Position numbers and translations under genes: made by a program. The notes under the pieces were generated by a model, which saw nothing but the letters and a program-made list of their open reading frames with translations, was not told the origin of the DNA and did no database searches. Shown piece by piece: positions 7,924 to 16,172 of a stretch of 64,000 bases of DNA (position 1 is its first letter; each line of letters begins with the position of its first letter). Source of the stretch: Pseudacidovorax sp. RU35E (GTDB taxonomy: Bacteria; Pseudomonadota; Gammaproteobacteria; Burkholderiales; Burkholderiaceae_C); the NCBI RefSeq assembly GCF_900156165.1, contig NZ_FTMY01000006.1:281309-345308 (forward strand), read 5' to 3'.

Positions 7924-9215
7924 GTCTCCTCAGGGTGGATCGTTGTCGTCGCTGCGGCGGCCGCACGCAGCCATTGGCCGGTGAGGAAGCGTGAGCGCGG
8001 GCTCGCGACGAAGGCCAGCAGTGCCTGTACGCCTCCGCCCACAGCGGGCCCGTCGATGGCCAGGGCGTTGATGCGAAGGCCCTGGCTGCCCCATTCGGCG
8101 GCCAGCGTGTGCAGCAGCATGCGGGCGGCCGCCGGATCGCCCGCCTGCGCCCAGGGCAGCGCGGGCAACGCGGCCGGCACGAGCAGCGTGAGGCTGGCCT
8201 GGGCCGTGTGCGCGCGCCGGAAGCGCCGTGCGGCGGCCTGCAAGGTCTCCAGCCACTGCCCTGGCGCGGCCGTCATCAGGCTCGCATCGAGCACGGCCGG
8301 ATAGCCGCCCGCGCCGGGGGACGTGCCGGCGTCGTGCGGGGTGCAGGCCATGTCCAGTGGCGGCAGCGGTGCCTGGGCGGGCGGCAGCGGCTGGCTGCCG
8401 CCAGACACCGACGAGCCGCCATCCAGGACCAGCAGCTGGCCCGACAGCGGCCGGGCGCCCTCCCCTGCCAGGAAGCACAGCGCCTCGGCCATGTCCTCGG
8501 GCTCGGCCATGTGGCCCCGCGGGATCTTGGCCGTGGCCTGCGCGGGCACCAGTCGGCCGCTGTCGATCAGCTGCTGCACCAGCTCGGTCCGCACGAAGCC
8601 CGGAGCCAGCGCGGTGACCGTCCAGTCCGGGCGCGCCTGCGCCAGGGCCGCAGTCTGGGCGATGAGGCCGGCCTTGCTGGGGCTGTAGAGCCCGCGCCAG
8701 GGAATGGCGCGCAGGCCCGCACCGGAGGCCACGTTGACCACGCGTGCGCCGGGCCGCAGGCGGTCGGCGCAGGCTTGCACCAGCCGCGCAGGCGCATCGA
8801 GGTTGAGGGCCAGCAGCCGCTCGCTGCCGGCGTCGAGCGCATCGCGGCCGCCGGCCGACATGCCGGCGTTGTTGATCAACGCATCCAGCGCTGGCAGGTG
8901 GGCACCGAGCGCCGCGACCTGCGCGGCGTCGCACAGGTCGACGGGGTGGATGCGCGGCGACGGCGCATCGGTGGGCCAGTCGGCGGCGAGTTGGGCGAGG
9001 CGCGAGGTGTCGGCATCGACCAGCACGCAGTGCCAGCCGTCGCGCGCGAGCCGCAGGGCGGTGGCGCGGCCGATGCCGGCAGCGGCGCCGGTGACGAGCA
9101 CATGCCGCGGCGCTGCGCCGCTGAAGGGTCCGCTGGCCGCACTGGCGAAGCCGCTTCCGGCGTCCTCTCGGCCGGGCCCGCTGTTCGGCGCGCTCGCGTG
9201 CACGCGGGTCGTCAT
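7920..9215 (-). CDS. SDR oxidoreductase fused to a degenerate second SDR half-domain
   Basis: 431 residues, well above the ~250 of a classical SDR. Residues 38-265 are a full SDR: TGAAAGIGRA cofactor loop, NNAG, catalytic Ser in NVASG, YSPSK (Y-x3-K) and a C-terminal LSGQLLVLDGG. A Pro-rich linker (~270-290) follows. Residues ~295-420 then look like the second half of another SDR (AARMLLHTLAAEWGSQGLRINALAI ... FLTGQWLRA) without Rossmann motif or catalytic Tyr/Lys. The extra part may serve oligomerisation or be a fusion relic. It probably oxidises or reduces a hydroxyacyl or cyclic alcohol intermediate. Both ends overlap neighbouring genes (ATGA). Confidence 0.82.
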   Translation of the reverse strand: MTTRVHASAPNSGPGREDAGSGFASAASGPFSGAAPRHVLVTGAAAGIGRATALRLARDGWHCVLVDADTSRLAQLAADWPTDAPSPRIHPVDLCDAAQVAALGAHLPALDALINNAGMSAGGRDALDAGSERLLALNLDAPARLVQACADRLRPGARVVNVASGAGLRAIPWRGLYSPSKAGLIAQTAALAQARPDWTVTALAPGFVRTELVQQLIDSGRLVPAQATAKIPRGHMAEPEDMAEALCFLAGEGARPLSGQLLVLDGGSSVSGGSQPLPPAQAPLPPLDMACTPHDAGTSPGAGGYPAVLDASLMTAAPGQWLETLQAAARRFRRAHTAQASLTLLVPAALPALPWAQAGDPAAARMLLHTLAAEWGSQGLRINALAIDGPAVGGGVQALLAFVASPRSRFLTGQWLRAAAAATTTIHPEET

Positions 9216-9766
9216 CGGCGCGCCGGCGCGTGCAGCGCCGCCAGCAGCGCATAGACCGGATCGGCGGGCGCCATCGCCGCCGTCGGCTGCCGCACGCCGA
9301 AGAGCTGCGCATCGCCCCGCGCCAGCTCGGGCCGCGCGCGCTCCTCGATCCAGTCGTACACGACCGTGCGGTCGGCGACGCGCCATTCGCCCTGGCGGCG
9401 TTCGAAGCGGTCGACGTAGCGACCGCAGAGGAAAGTCTCGTGCCCGGGCTGTGCCGCCGTCGACTGCAATGCGAGAAAGCTGCTCTCGACCGCCGCCGTG
9501 TCGCCCGCGAGTTCGATCAGGATGTTGCTGATCTGGTGCACCCGCCGGCCGCCCTTGCGCAGCTTCGTCAGCGCCTGGTCGATGAAGCCGGTGGCGCTGC
9601 CCTTCCAGGCGCCGTGGCAGTCCGTGGCATCGGGCCAGTAGGCCGAGCGCAGGGCCGCCTCGTCGCAGCGGTCGATGCCGCGGCAATAGCGGTACAGGCA
9701 GTCGCGGATGGCCTCGCGGTCCAGCAGGGCCTGCCATGCGTCCGCGCCGGCCAGGGTGCCGCTCAC
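9212..9766 (-). CDS. SnoaL/NTF2-like protein
   Basis: 184 residues with the SnoaL_4 / nuclear transport factor 2-like fold. The opening DREAIRDCLYRYCRGIDRCDEAALRSAYWPDATD is the usual family start, followed by GRYVDRFERRQGEWRVADRTVVYDWIE near the end. Members act as small dehydratases, isomerases or beta subunits of ring dioxygenases, and the sequence alone does not decide. Its place inside a catabolic operon, overlapping both neighbours by 4 bases, suggests a step on a hydroxylated or cyclic intermediate. Confidence 0.78.
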   Translation of the reverse strand: MSGTLAGADAWQALLDREAIRDCLYRYCRGIDRCDEAALRSAYWPDATDCHGAWKGSATGFIDQALTKLRKGGRRVHQISNILIELAGDTAAVESSFLALQSTAAQPGHETFLCGRYVDRFERRQGEWRVADRTVVYDWIEERARPELARGDAQLFGVRQPTAAMAPADPVYALLAALHAPARR

Positions 9767-10161
9767 GACCGTGCCTTGGCGTCCGCCGGAGGCGAGCGCC
9801 GGAAGAGCTGCACCACATGCCCCTCGGGATCGCGCAGCGACAGCACCGCGCCATGCGGGCCCATGTCGCGCAGGCCCAGCACTTGGCCGCCGGCCGCCGC
9901 GATGCGCTCGGCGGCGCCATCGAAGTCCGCCACCTCGAACACCATCACCGCGCCCGAGGTGGCGGGCGCCGCCTCCTCGCGGCAGGCGAGCGAGACATTG
10001 CCGCCGCCCACGCCGTACTGGTACCAGCGCTCGCCATCAGCGAACTTGAGCGACAGGCCCAGGGCCTCGCTGTAGAAGGCATGCAGCGCGGCCGGTTGCT
10101 CGGCCACCAGGTAGACATTCTGCAACCGCGTGGGCGCGAAGGCCCTGGCCGGGGCGCTCAC
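9763..10161 (-). CDS. VOC-family (glyoxalase/dioxygenase fold) protein
   Basis: 132 residues, one vicinal-oxygen-chelate unit built of two beta-alpha-beta-beta-beta repeats: LQNVYLVAEQPAALHAFYSEALGLSL and GAVMVFEVADFDGAAERIAAAGG ... LRDPEGHVVQLF. The final Glu-x-His pair in DPEGHVVQLF is typical. Many of these bind a divalent metal and act as isomerases, lyases or dioxygenases; the single small unit would work as a dimer. Its function within the operon is unknown. It overlaps the SDR gene upstream and the SnoaL gene downstream by 4 bases each. Confidence 0.78.
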   Translation of the reverse strand: MSAPARAFAPTRLQNVYLVAEQPAALHAFYSEALGLSLKFADGERWYQYGVGGGNVSLACREEAAPATSGAVMVFEVADFDGAAERIAAAGGQVLGLRDMGPHGAVLSLRDPEGHVVQLFRRSPPADAKARS

Positions 10162-10925
10162 AGCGAGGTCTCCGAGGCACCGCCGTCCAGCCGCAGCACC
10201 TCTGCATTGAGAAAGCGCGCCTCGTCGCTGGCGAGGAAGACGATGGCATCCGCGATGTCCTGCACCGTGCCCAGCCGGCCCAGTGGCGTGCGGGCGATGC
10301 GCCTGGCATCCAGCTCGGCATTGCGGTTGCGCACCGTGCCTTCGGTGGGCACGGCGCCGGGTGCCACCGCATTGACGCGGATGCGGCGTGCACCGAGGTC
10401 GGCCGCGGCGGCGCGGGTGATGCCCAGCACGCCGGCCTTGATGCCGCTGTAGACCACCGAGCGCATCGGCGACTTGAAGGCCGCGACGGAGGCCACATTG
10501 ATGATGGCGCCGCCCCGTTCGGCATCCATGGCCTCGGCCGCGGCCTGGATGCCCCAGATCACCGACTTGAAGCCGATCTCCACCATGCGGTCCATCACCT
10601 CGGGCGTGATCTCCGCCACCGTCTGGTAGCGCACCCAGGCGGCGTTGTTGACCATCACGTCGAGCCGGCCGGCGTCGGAGGCGAAACGCTGCACCGCCTC
10701 GCGCATGCCGTCGCGGGTGGAGACGTCGCAGGGCAGGCCGATGGCCTGGCCGCCCGCGGCGCGCACCGCTGCCACGGCGTCTTCCACGAACTCGGGCTTG
10801 AGGTCATTGATGCCGACGACGGCGCCGCGCGCCGCCAGGGCCAGCGCCGTGGCACGGCCGATGCCGTGGCCGGCGCCGCTGATGAAGGCCGTGCGGCCCG
10901 TCAGTGGGGAAAGGGTGGCGGTCAT
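10158..10925 (-). CDS. SDR-family oxidoreductase (FabG-like)
   Basis: 255 residues, normal SDR length. It shows the NAD(P) loop SGAGHGIGRA, an Asp after the second strand (INDLKP, NAD preference), NNAAW in place of NNAG, catalytic Ser in NVASVAA, Y-x3-K in YSGIK, and a C-terminal FLNAEVLRLDGG. It likely acts as a 3-hydroxyacyl-CoA dehydrogenase or alcohol dehydrogenase in the CoA-linked pathway of this operon, downstream of the hydratase. The start ATG 10925 overlaps the acyl-CoA synthetase stop (ATGA). Confidence 0.85.
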   Translation of the reverse strand: MTATLSPLTGRTAFISGAGHGIGRATALALAARGAVVGINDLKPEFVEDAVAAVRAAGGQAIGLPCDVSTRDGMREAVQRFASDAGRLDVMVNNAAWVRYQTVAEITPEVMDRMVEIGFKSVIWGIQAAAEAMDAERGGAIINVASVAAFKSPMRSVVYSGIKAGVLGITRAAAADLGARRIRVNAVAPGAVPTEGTVRNRNAELDARRIARTPLGRLGTVQDIADAIVFLASDEARFLNAEVLRLDGGASETSL

Positions 10926-13066
10926 GCGTGAACGTCCTTCTCGGTCTTGGAGGTGGGCACCAGCAGCGCATCGAGCGCAAAGGCACCCTGGCCGGCGTCG
11001 AGCACCACCAGCGGGTTGATGTCGATCTCGGCCACGTCGTCGGCATGCCGGGCGGCAAAGCGCGACAGCGCGGCGATGGCCTGGGCGGCGGCGGCCACGT
11101 CCGCCTTGGGGCGGCCGCGCGCGCCGTCCAGCAGCGCGAAGGATTGGAGCGAACGCAGCATGGCCTCGGCACCGGCCGCATCGACGGGTGCGGGGCGCAG
11201 GGCCACGTCCTTCCAGATCTCGGCATGGATGCCGCCCAGGCCGACCATGACCATGGGCCCGAAGACGGGATCGGTCTTGGTGCCCAGGATCAGCTCGCAG
11301 CCGGCCGGCGCCATCTGCGCCACCAGCACGCCGTCGATGCGGGCATGGGGCGCCTTGTCGGCGACGCGGGCCCGCATGGTGTCGTGCGCGTCGATGAGCT
11401 GGCCCTCGCTGCGCACGTCCACCACCACGCCCCCCACCTCGGTCTTGTGGGCGATGTCGGGCGAGACGATCTTCAGCACCACCGGGAAGCCGATGGCGCG
11501 TGCCGCGGCCACCGCCTCGTCGCGCGTGGTGGCGACCACCTCGCGCAGCACCGGCAGGCCGGCGGCGGCCAGGGCCGCCTTGGCGCTGGCCTCGGTGGCG
11601 AAGGCTTCGGCCGCAAGGGGCGCGCGTGGCATCGTTTCGACGGTCGGTTGTTGCGCGGACTGCGTGCCCAGCGTCGCCAAAGCCGCCACGGTGGCGCAGG
11701 CGGCGTCGATGCCCTCGATGGCCGGGATGCCCAGCGCGTCCAGTTGCCGCCGCACCTCCGCAGGCGCCCGCGCGCACAGCACGATGAGCCGCTGCGGATG
11801 CCGCTCGCGCATCTGCGTGAGCGCGGCCAGGAAGACGTCGCGCAGCCGCGGCACATGGAAGGCATTGGCCGACTGAAGCAGCAGCGTGTCGCAGACCGGA
11901 TCGGCAGCCACAGCGTCCAGCACCTGGGCCAGCACTTCGGGCCGGCTGGAGACCTGGGCCGTCATGTCCACCGGATTGGCCGGTGCCGCGAAGGCCACCG
12001 CCTGCAGGATGCGCTGCTGGGTGGCCTCGGCCAGGCGCGGCAGCGTCAGGCCTTGCGCACTGGCCGCATCGGCCAGCAGCACGCCGAAGCCGCCCGAGGC
12101 CGTGAGCACCGCGATGCGCCGGCCCTTGGGCAGACGGCCTTCGCCGAGCACGGCCAGCGCATGGCCCACGTCCAGCAGCTGCTCGATGCTGGGCACGCGC
12201 AGGGCGCCGCCCTCGCGCAGCACGGCGTCGAACACCGCATCGGAGCCGGCCAGTGCGCCGGTGTGCGAGGCCGCTGCGGCGCTGCCGGCTTCGGAGACGC
12301 CGACCTTCAGCACCACCAGGGGCTTCCCCGCGGCGCGGGCCAGGGCCATCGCGCGGCGCAGCTTGTCGCCGTCGCGGCAGGTTTCCATGCAGCAGAGGAT
12401 GACGCGGGTGCCCGGGTCGGCCGCGGCCGAGGCGATGGCATCGGCGATGTCCACGTCACACTCGTTGCCGGTGGTCAGCATGCGGCTGATGCCCAGGCCT
12501 CGCTCGGACGCGAGGCGCAGCGTGTAGCTGCCCAGGTTGCCGCTTTGCGAGACGATGCCCACGGGCCCCGGCGCAGGAAAGGCGGACTCCAGCGCCACCG
12601 AGAAGGTGGCGATGCTCTTCGCCGGCACGCCGATGGCGCCCAAACAGTTGGGACCCACCACGCGCAGGCCGGTGTCGCGGGCGATGCGGCCGATCTCGGC
12701 CTGCAGCCGCGCCCCGGCCTCGCCCATCTCGGAGAAGCCTGCGGAGAGCACCACGGCCGCCTTCACGCCGCGGGCGGCGCAGTCGCGCACGGCCTGCGGC
12801 ACGCTCTCGGGCGGCACGGCGATGACGGCCAGCTCGGGCGCCTCGGGCAGCGCAGCCACATCGGGGTAGGCGCGCAGCGACTGCACCTCGGCCGCCTTGC
12901 GGTTGACCGGGTAGATCGCGCCCGCGAAGCCGTACTTGCGCAGGAACTGCAGCGGCCGGCCGCCGATCTTGGTCACGTCGTCGGACGCGCCCACGATGGC
13001 GATGGAACGCGGCGCGAACAGCGCCTCCAGGCCGTGGCCGACGTCGATGTCGGGGCGCATGCTCAT
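10922..13066 (-). CDS. NDP-forming acyl-CoA synthetase (acetate-CoA ligase family)
   Basis: 714 residues, a one-chain alpha-beta fusion. Order: CoA-binding Rossmann domain (FAPRSIAIVGASDD ... VGPNCLGAIGV), ligase-CoA domain with the phosphohistidine motif SHTGAL (His268), a second succinyl-CoA-synthetase-like flavodoxin fold, and a C-terminal ATP-grasp_5 domain (VVLKIVSPDIAHKTEVGGV, LGTKTDPVFGPMVMVGLGG). It forms acyl-CoA from the free acid and ATP through acyl phosphate and phospho-His, and would activate the acid substrate of this operon. Both ends overlap neighbours by 4 bases. The acyl specificity cannot be read from the sequence. Confidence 0.88.
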   Translation of the reverse strand: MSMRPDIDVGHGLEALFAPRSIAIVGASDDVTKIGGRPLQFLRKYGFAGAIYPVNRKAAEVQSLRAYPDVAALPEAPELAVIAVPPESVPQAVRDCAARGVKAAVVLSAGFSEMGEAGARLQAEIGRIARDTGLRVVGPNCLGAIGVPAKSIATFSVALESAFPAPGPVGIVSQSGNLGSYTLRLASERGLGISRMLTTGNECDVDIADAIASAAADPGTRVILCCMETCRDGDKLRRAMALARAAGKPLVVLKVGVSEAGSAAAASHTGALAGSDAVFDAVLREGGALRVPSIEQLLDVGHALAVLGEGRLPKGRRIAVLTASGGFGVLLADAASAQGLTLPRLAEATQQRILQAVAFAAPANPVDMTAQVSSRPEVLAQVLDAVAADPVCDTLLLQSANAFHVPRLRDVFLAALTQMRERHPQRLIVLCARAPAEVRRQLDALGIPAIEGIDAACATVAALATLGTQSAQQPTVETMPRAPLAAEAFATEASAKAALAAAGLPVLREVVATTRDEAVAAARAIGFPVVLKIVSPDIAHKTEVGGVVVDVRSEGQLIDAHDTMRARVADKAPHARIDGVLVAQMAPAGCELILGTKTDPVFGPMVMVGLGGIHAEIWKDVALRPAPVDAAGAEAMLRSLQSFALLDGARGRPKADVAAAAQAIAALSRFAARHADDVAEIDINPLVVLDAGQGAFALDALLVPTSKTEKDVHA

Positions 13067-13824
13067 CGTCCCTTGTAGACCGGTGGGCGCTTTTCAAGGA
13101 AGGCCTGGCGGGCCTCCTTGGCGTCCTCGGTGCGCGACAGCGCCATGGTGAAGTTCTGCTCCACGCGGTAGCCGTCGCGCTGGGGCATCAGGTCCATCAT
13201 GTTGGCGGCCTGCTTGGCATAGGCCACGGCCAGCGGCGCCTTGGACGCGATGTCCTGCGCGATCTCCATGGCCAGCGGCATCAGCTGATCGGCCGGCACC
13301 ACCTCGTCGAGCACGCCGCGGCGGTACAGCTCGGCGGCCGACACCTTCATGCCGGTGAAGAACATGCGCCGCGTGAACGAGCGGCCCACCAGCGTGCGCA
13401 GCATCGAGACGCCGCCGGCCAGGCCGACGTTGATCTCGGGCATGGCGAAGGTGGCGTCCTCGCTGGCCAGGAAGATGTCGCAGGCCGCCATCAGGCCGAA
13501 GCCCGCGCCCAGCGCCGGGCCGTTGATGGCCGCGATCACCGGCTTGGCGCATTCGCGGATGGCATTGCCCGTCTCGCGGGTCCAGCGGTTGTGGTCGAGG
13601 AAGTCGCCCGCCTTGTCGGCGTTCGGCCGGTCCTTGAGGTCGGCACCGGCGCAGAAGGCCTTGCCGGTGCCGGTGAGGATGGCCACGCGCACGTCGCTGC
13701 GTTCGGAGATCTCGTCGAAGGCGGCGATGAGGTCGCGGCGCGAGGCGCGGTCGAGGGCGTTGACGGGCGGCTTGTCCAGCCGCACGACGGCGATGTATTC
13801 GGAGACTTCGAGGTGGATGCTCAT
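13063..13824 (-). CDS. Enoyl-CoA hydratase/isomerase family protein
   Basis: 253 residues of the crotonase fold. Seen are the oxyanion-hole segments AFCAGADLKD and NGPALGAGFGLMAACD, then FAMPEINVGLAGG. The E.NVG position supports Glu-based hydratase chemistry. It should hydrate an enoyl-CoA produced by the two acyl-CoA dehydrogenases next to it, with the SDR at 10158 oxidising the product. ATG 13824 overlaps the preceding stop; a longer upstream frame to 14130 is out of context and lacks homology. Confidence 0.87.
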   Translation of the reverse strand: MSIHLEVSEYIAVVRLDKPPVNALDRASRRDLIAAFDEISERSDVRVAILTGTGKAFCAGADLKDRPNADKAGDFLDHNRWTRETGNAIRECAKPVIAAINGPALGAGFGLMAACDIFLASEDATFAMPEINVGLAGGVSMLRTLVGRSFTRRMFFTGMKVSAAELYRRGVLDEVVPADQLMPLAMEIAQDIASKAPLAVAYAKQAANMMDLMPQRDGYRVEQNFTMALSRTEDAKEARQAFLEKRPPVYKGR

Positions 13825-14936
13825 CGCGCGCTCCCAGGGAGGGTGTTGGCAGAAGAAGGGGTGGAGGAAGCGGGGGCCGCATGCAGCAGCACGGCGAGCT
13901 GGGTCAGCCGGTCGCCGTAGCGGAACTCCGAGGCGATCAGCCGCTGGGCCAGGCGGGTGGCCAGCACCTCCTCGCTCAGGCCCATGCCGCCGTGCATCTG
14001 GATGGCCGCCTCGGCCGCGGCGCGCGCCGTCTCGGCGATGGAGAGCTTGGCCAGCTGCAGCGTGCGGCGCAGCTGGGGCGCGGCCGACTCCTGCGCCTGG
14101 AAGGCATGCACCACCAGGCCCTGGGCGCACTGCGCCTTGACGTACATGTCGGCCACGCGGTGGCGCAGCACCTGGAAGGTGGCGAGCGCCACGCCGAACT
14201 GCCGGCGTTCCTGCAGGTGCGTGATCGTGTGGCGGATCAGCGCGGCCTGCGCCGCGACGGTGTCGACCAGCGTGAGCAGCAGGGCCGCGTCGCCCGCGTC
14301 GGCCAGCGCGGCGCGCAGCGGCTCGCCCTGCATCAGCAGGGCGGTGGCGGGCACCGAGACACCGGTCAGCACGAAGTCCGCGCCTTGCCGGCCTTCCATG
14401 GTGCGGTAGCGGGCGGCGGGGGCGCCGATGCGCTCCGCATCGACGAGGAAGAGCGCCGGCGCGCCGTCCAGCGTGGCGGCGGCCAGCCAGTGGCTGGCGG
14501 GCAGCGTGGCGTCCACGCCGTCCACGCGGCCGTCGAGCACGAAGCCGCTTTCGCTGCGGACCGCACGCAGGGTGCCGTCTTCGGGCAGATGCGACAGCGC
14601 GGCCAGCGGCGCGATCTGCACCTCGGACTCGGCCACGGCCTGCAGCCAGGGCCCGGCCACCTCGGCCGGCGCGGCACGCAGCAGCAGCGGCACCACGGCG
14701 CAGGTCTCGATCACGGGCAGTTGCAGGCCCTGGGCGGCCAGGCCCTCGACCACGCTGGCGAGGTCGGCCAGCGTGCCGCCGACGCCGCCGTCGGCCTCGG
14801 GCACGAGCGTGGCAGTCCAGCCCAGTTCGCGCACGGGGTCGCCGGGCAGGGTGGCGCTGTGCTGATGGTCCTGCGCAAAGCGGTCGGCCGCGTCGAAGAG
14901 CATGCCGGGGAAGAGCGGGGAGAAGTGGTTCGACAT
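13821..14936 (-). CDS. Acyl-CoA dehydrogenase family protein (divergent subunit)
   Basis: 371 residues. The N-terminal part is short and divergent (FAQDHQHSATLPGDPVRELGWTATLVPEADGGVGGT). The middle is poorly conserved. The C-terminal four-helix domain is typical (RRQFGVALATFQVLRHRVADMYVKAQ ... AIQMHGGMGLSEEVLATRLAQRLIASEFRYGD). Such weak-N-terminus dehydrogenases often pair with a canonical partner, as in PimC/PimD of the pimeloyl-CoA pathway. The partner here is the gene at 14941, only 4 bases upstream. Whether this subunit is itself catalytic is uncertain. Confidence 0.82.
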   Translation of the reverse strand: MSNHFSPLFPGMLFDAADRFAQDHQHSATLPGDPVRELGWTATLVPEADGGVGGTLADLASVVEGLAAQGLQLPVIETCAVVPLLLRAAPAEVAGPWLQAVAESEVQIAPLAALSHLPEDGTLRAVRSESGFVLDGRVDGVDATLPASHWLAAATLDGAPALFLVDAERIGAPAARYRTMEGRQGADFVLTGVSVPATALLMQGEPLRAALADAGDAALLLTLVDTVAAQAALIRHTITHLQERRQFGVALATFQVLRHRVADMYVKAQCAQGLVVHAFQAQESAAPQLRRTLQLAKLSIAETARAAAEAAIQMHGGMGLSEEVLATRLAQRLIASEFRYGDRLTQLAVLLHAAPASSTPSSANTLPGSAR

Positions 14937-14940
14937 GGGC

Positions 14941-16104
14941 TCAGGCTCCCAGCAGCGCGTTGGCGATCACGTTGCGCTGCACCTCGGAGGTGCCACCGGC
15001 GATGGTGCGGGCGCGGGTGAACATGTAGTTCTGGATCCAGGTGGCGGCGGGCAGCTCCTCGCCGCCGGCCTCGGCCAGGAAGCGGTGCGCGGCCTCGGGG
15101 CCGACCGCGTCGAGGGCGATGGTGGTCAGGCGCTGCGCCACGTCGGCGCAGGTCATCTTGATGGCCGAGGGCTGCACGCCCAGTGGCCGCTGGTGGATCA
15201 GGTCGTCGGTGGCGCTGGCCATCATCACGCGCGCCCCCTGCAGCTCGGCCTCGCACAGCAGCAGCTTGTGCTGCAGCACGCCGAAGTCGCGCCGGCTGCC
15301 GGCCGCCTGCGCGGCCTGCTGCAGCAGCGCCGAGACCTGGCGGTGCATCAGTGCCAGCCGGGCCACGTTGGCCGGGGGCAGGCGCTCGCGTTCCAGCAGG
15401 AACTTGGCGCAGGTCCAGCCCTTGCCTTCCTCGCCGATGAGGTTGTCGGCACGCACGCGCACCTCGTCGAAGAAGACCTCGTTGAGGTGGTGCCAGCCGT
15501 CGATGGTGCGGATGGGCCGCACGGTGATGCCGGGCGTGTCCATGGGCACCAGCAGCAGCGAGATGCCCTCCTGCTTCTTCGCCTCTTTCGAGGTGCGCAC
15601 CAGCATGTAGATCATGCTGGCCTCGTGCGCGTGGGAGGTCCAGATCTTCTGGCCATTGACCACCCAGTGCTCGCCATCGCGGCGGGCGCTGGTCTGCAGC
15701 GAGGCCAGGTCGGAGCCCGAACCGGGCTCCGAATAGCCCTGGCACCACCAGTCCGCGCCATCCAGGATGCGCGGCAGGAAGCGCGCCTTCTGCTCGGGCG
15801 TGCCGAAGCGGATGATGACCGGGCCGATGTGGCCCAGGCCATGGTGGTACAGCGGCGGGCAGTCGTTCTCGGCCATCACCTCTTCGAAGATCAGGCGCTG
15901 GCGGATGTCCCAGCCGGTGCCGCCGACTTCCACCGGCCAGCTGGGTGCGCCCCAGCCGCGGTCGTTCAGGATCTTCTGCCAGGCCTGGTACTCGCGCTTG
16001 GTGATCTTCTGGCCGGCGGCCACCACGGCCCGGATCTCCGGCGGGCAGGCCTCGCGGGCGAAGGCCTCCAGTTCACGCCGGAACGCGGCGTAGTCGATGG
16101 ACAT
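14941..16104 (-). CDS. Acyl-CoA dehydrogenase (PimC-like large subunit)
   Basis: 387 residues with all acyl-CoA dehydrogenase parts: WGAPSWPVEVGGTGWD, the FAD/substrate loop CQGYSEPGSGSDLASLQTSA, VNGQKIWTSHAHEA, and C-terminal ARTIAGGTSEVQRNVIANALLGA. It uses FAD to make 2,3-enoyl-CoA and passes electrons to ETF. The GYSEPGSGSD and IWTSHAHEA motifs are those of medium/large-substrate members such as PimC. It forms a pair with the gene at 13821. The Shine-Dalgarno GAGGAGA lies a few bases before ATG 16104. Confidence 0.88.
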   Translation of the reverse strand: MSIDYAAFRRELEAFAREACPPEIRAVVAAGQKITKREYQAWQKILNDRGWGAPSWPVEVGGTGWDIRQRLIFEEVMAENDCPPLYHHGLGHIGPVIIRFGTPEQKARFLPRILDGADWWCQGYSEPGSGSDLASLQTSARRDGEHWVVNGQKIWTSHAHEASMIYMLVRTSKEAKKQEGISLLLVPMDTPGITVRPIRTIDGWHHLNEVFFDEVRVRADNLIGEEGKGWTCAKFLLERERLPPANVARLALMHRQVSALLQQAAQAAGSRRDFGVLQHKLLLCEAELQGARVMMASATDDLIHQRPLGVQPSAIKMTCADVAQRLTTIALDAVGPEAAHRFLAEAGGEELPAATWIQNYMFTRARTIAGGTSEVQRNVIANALLGA

Positions 16105-16172
16105 CGTGTCTCCTCGTCTCTCTCATTCGGACCGCCCCAGGCGCACGGGCCACGGGGCGGAAGGAGCGGCGC

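Noticed and set aside
10904..13078. Long plus-strand open frame (724 codons) opposite the acyl-CoA synthetase
   Set aside because: It is the antisense shadow of a clear NDP-forming synthetase. It is rich in His, Arg, Gly and Gln, has no domain, and such shadows are common at ~70% GC.
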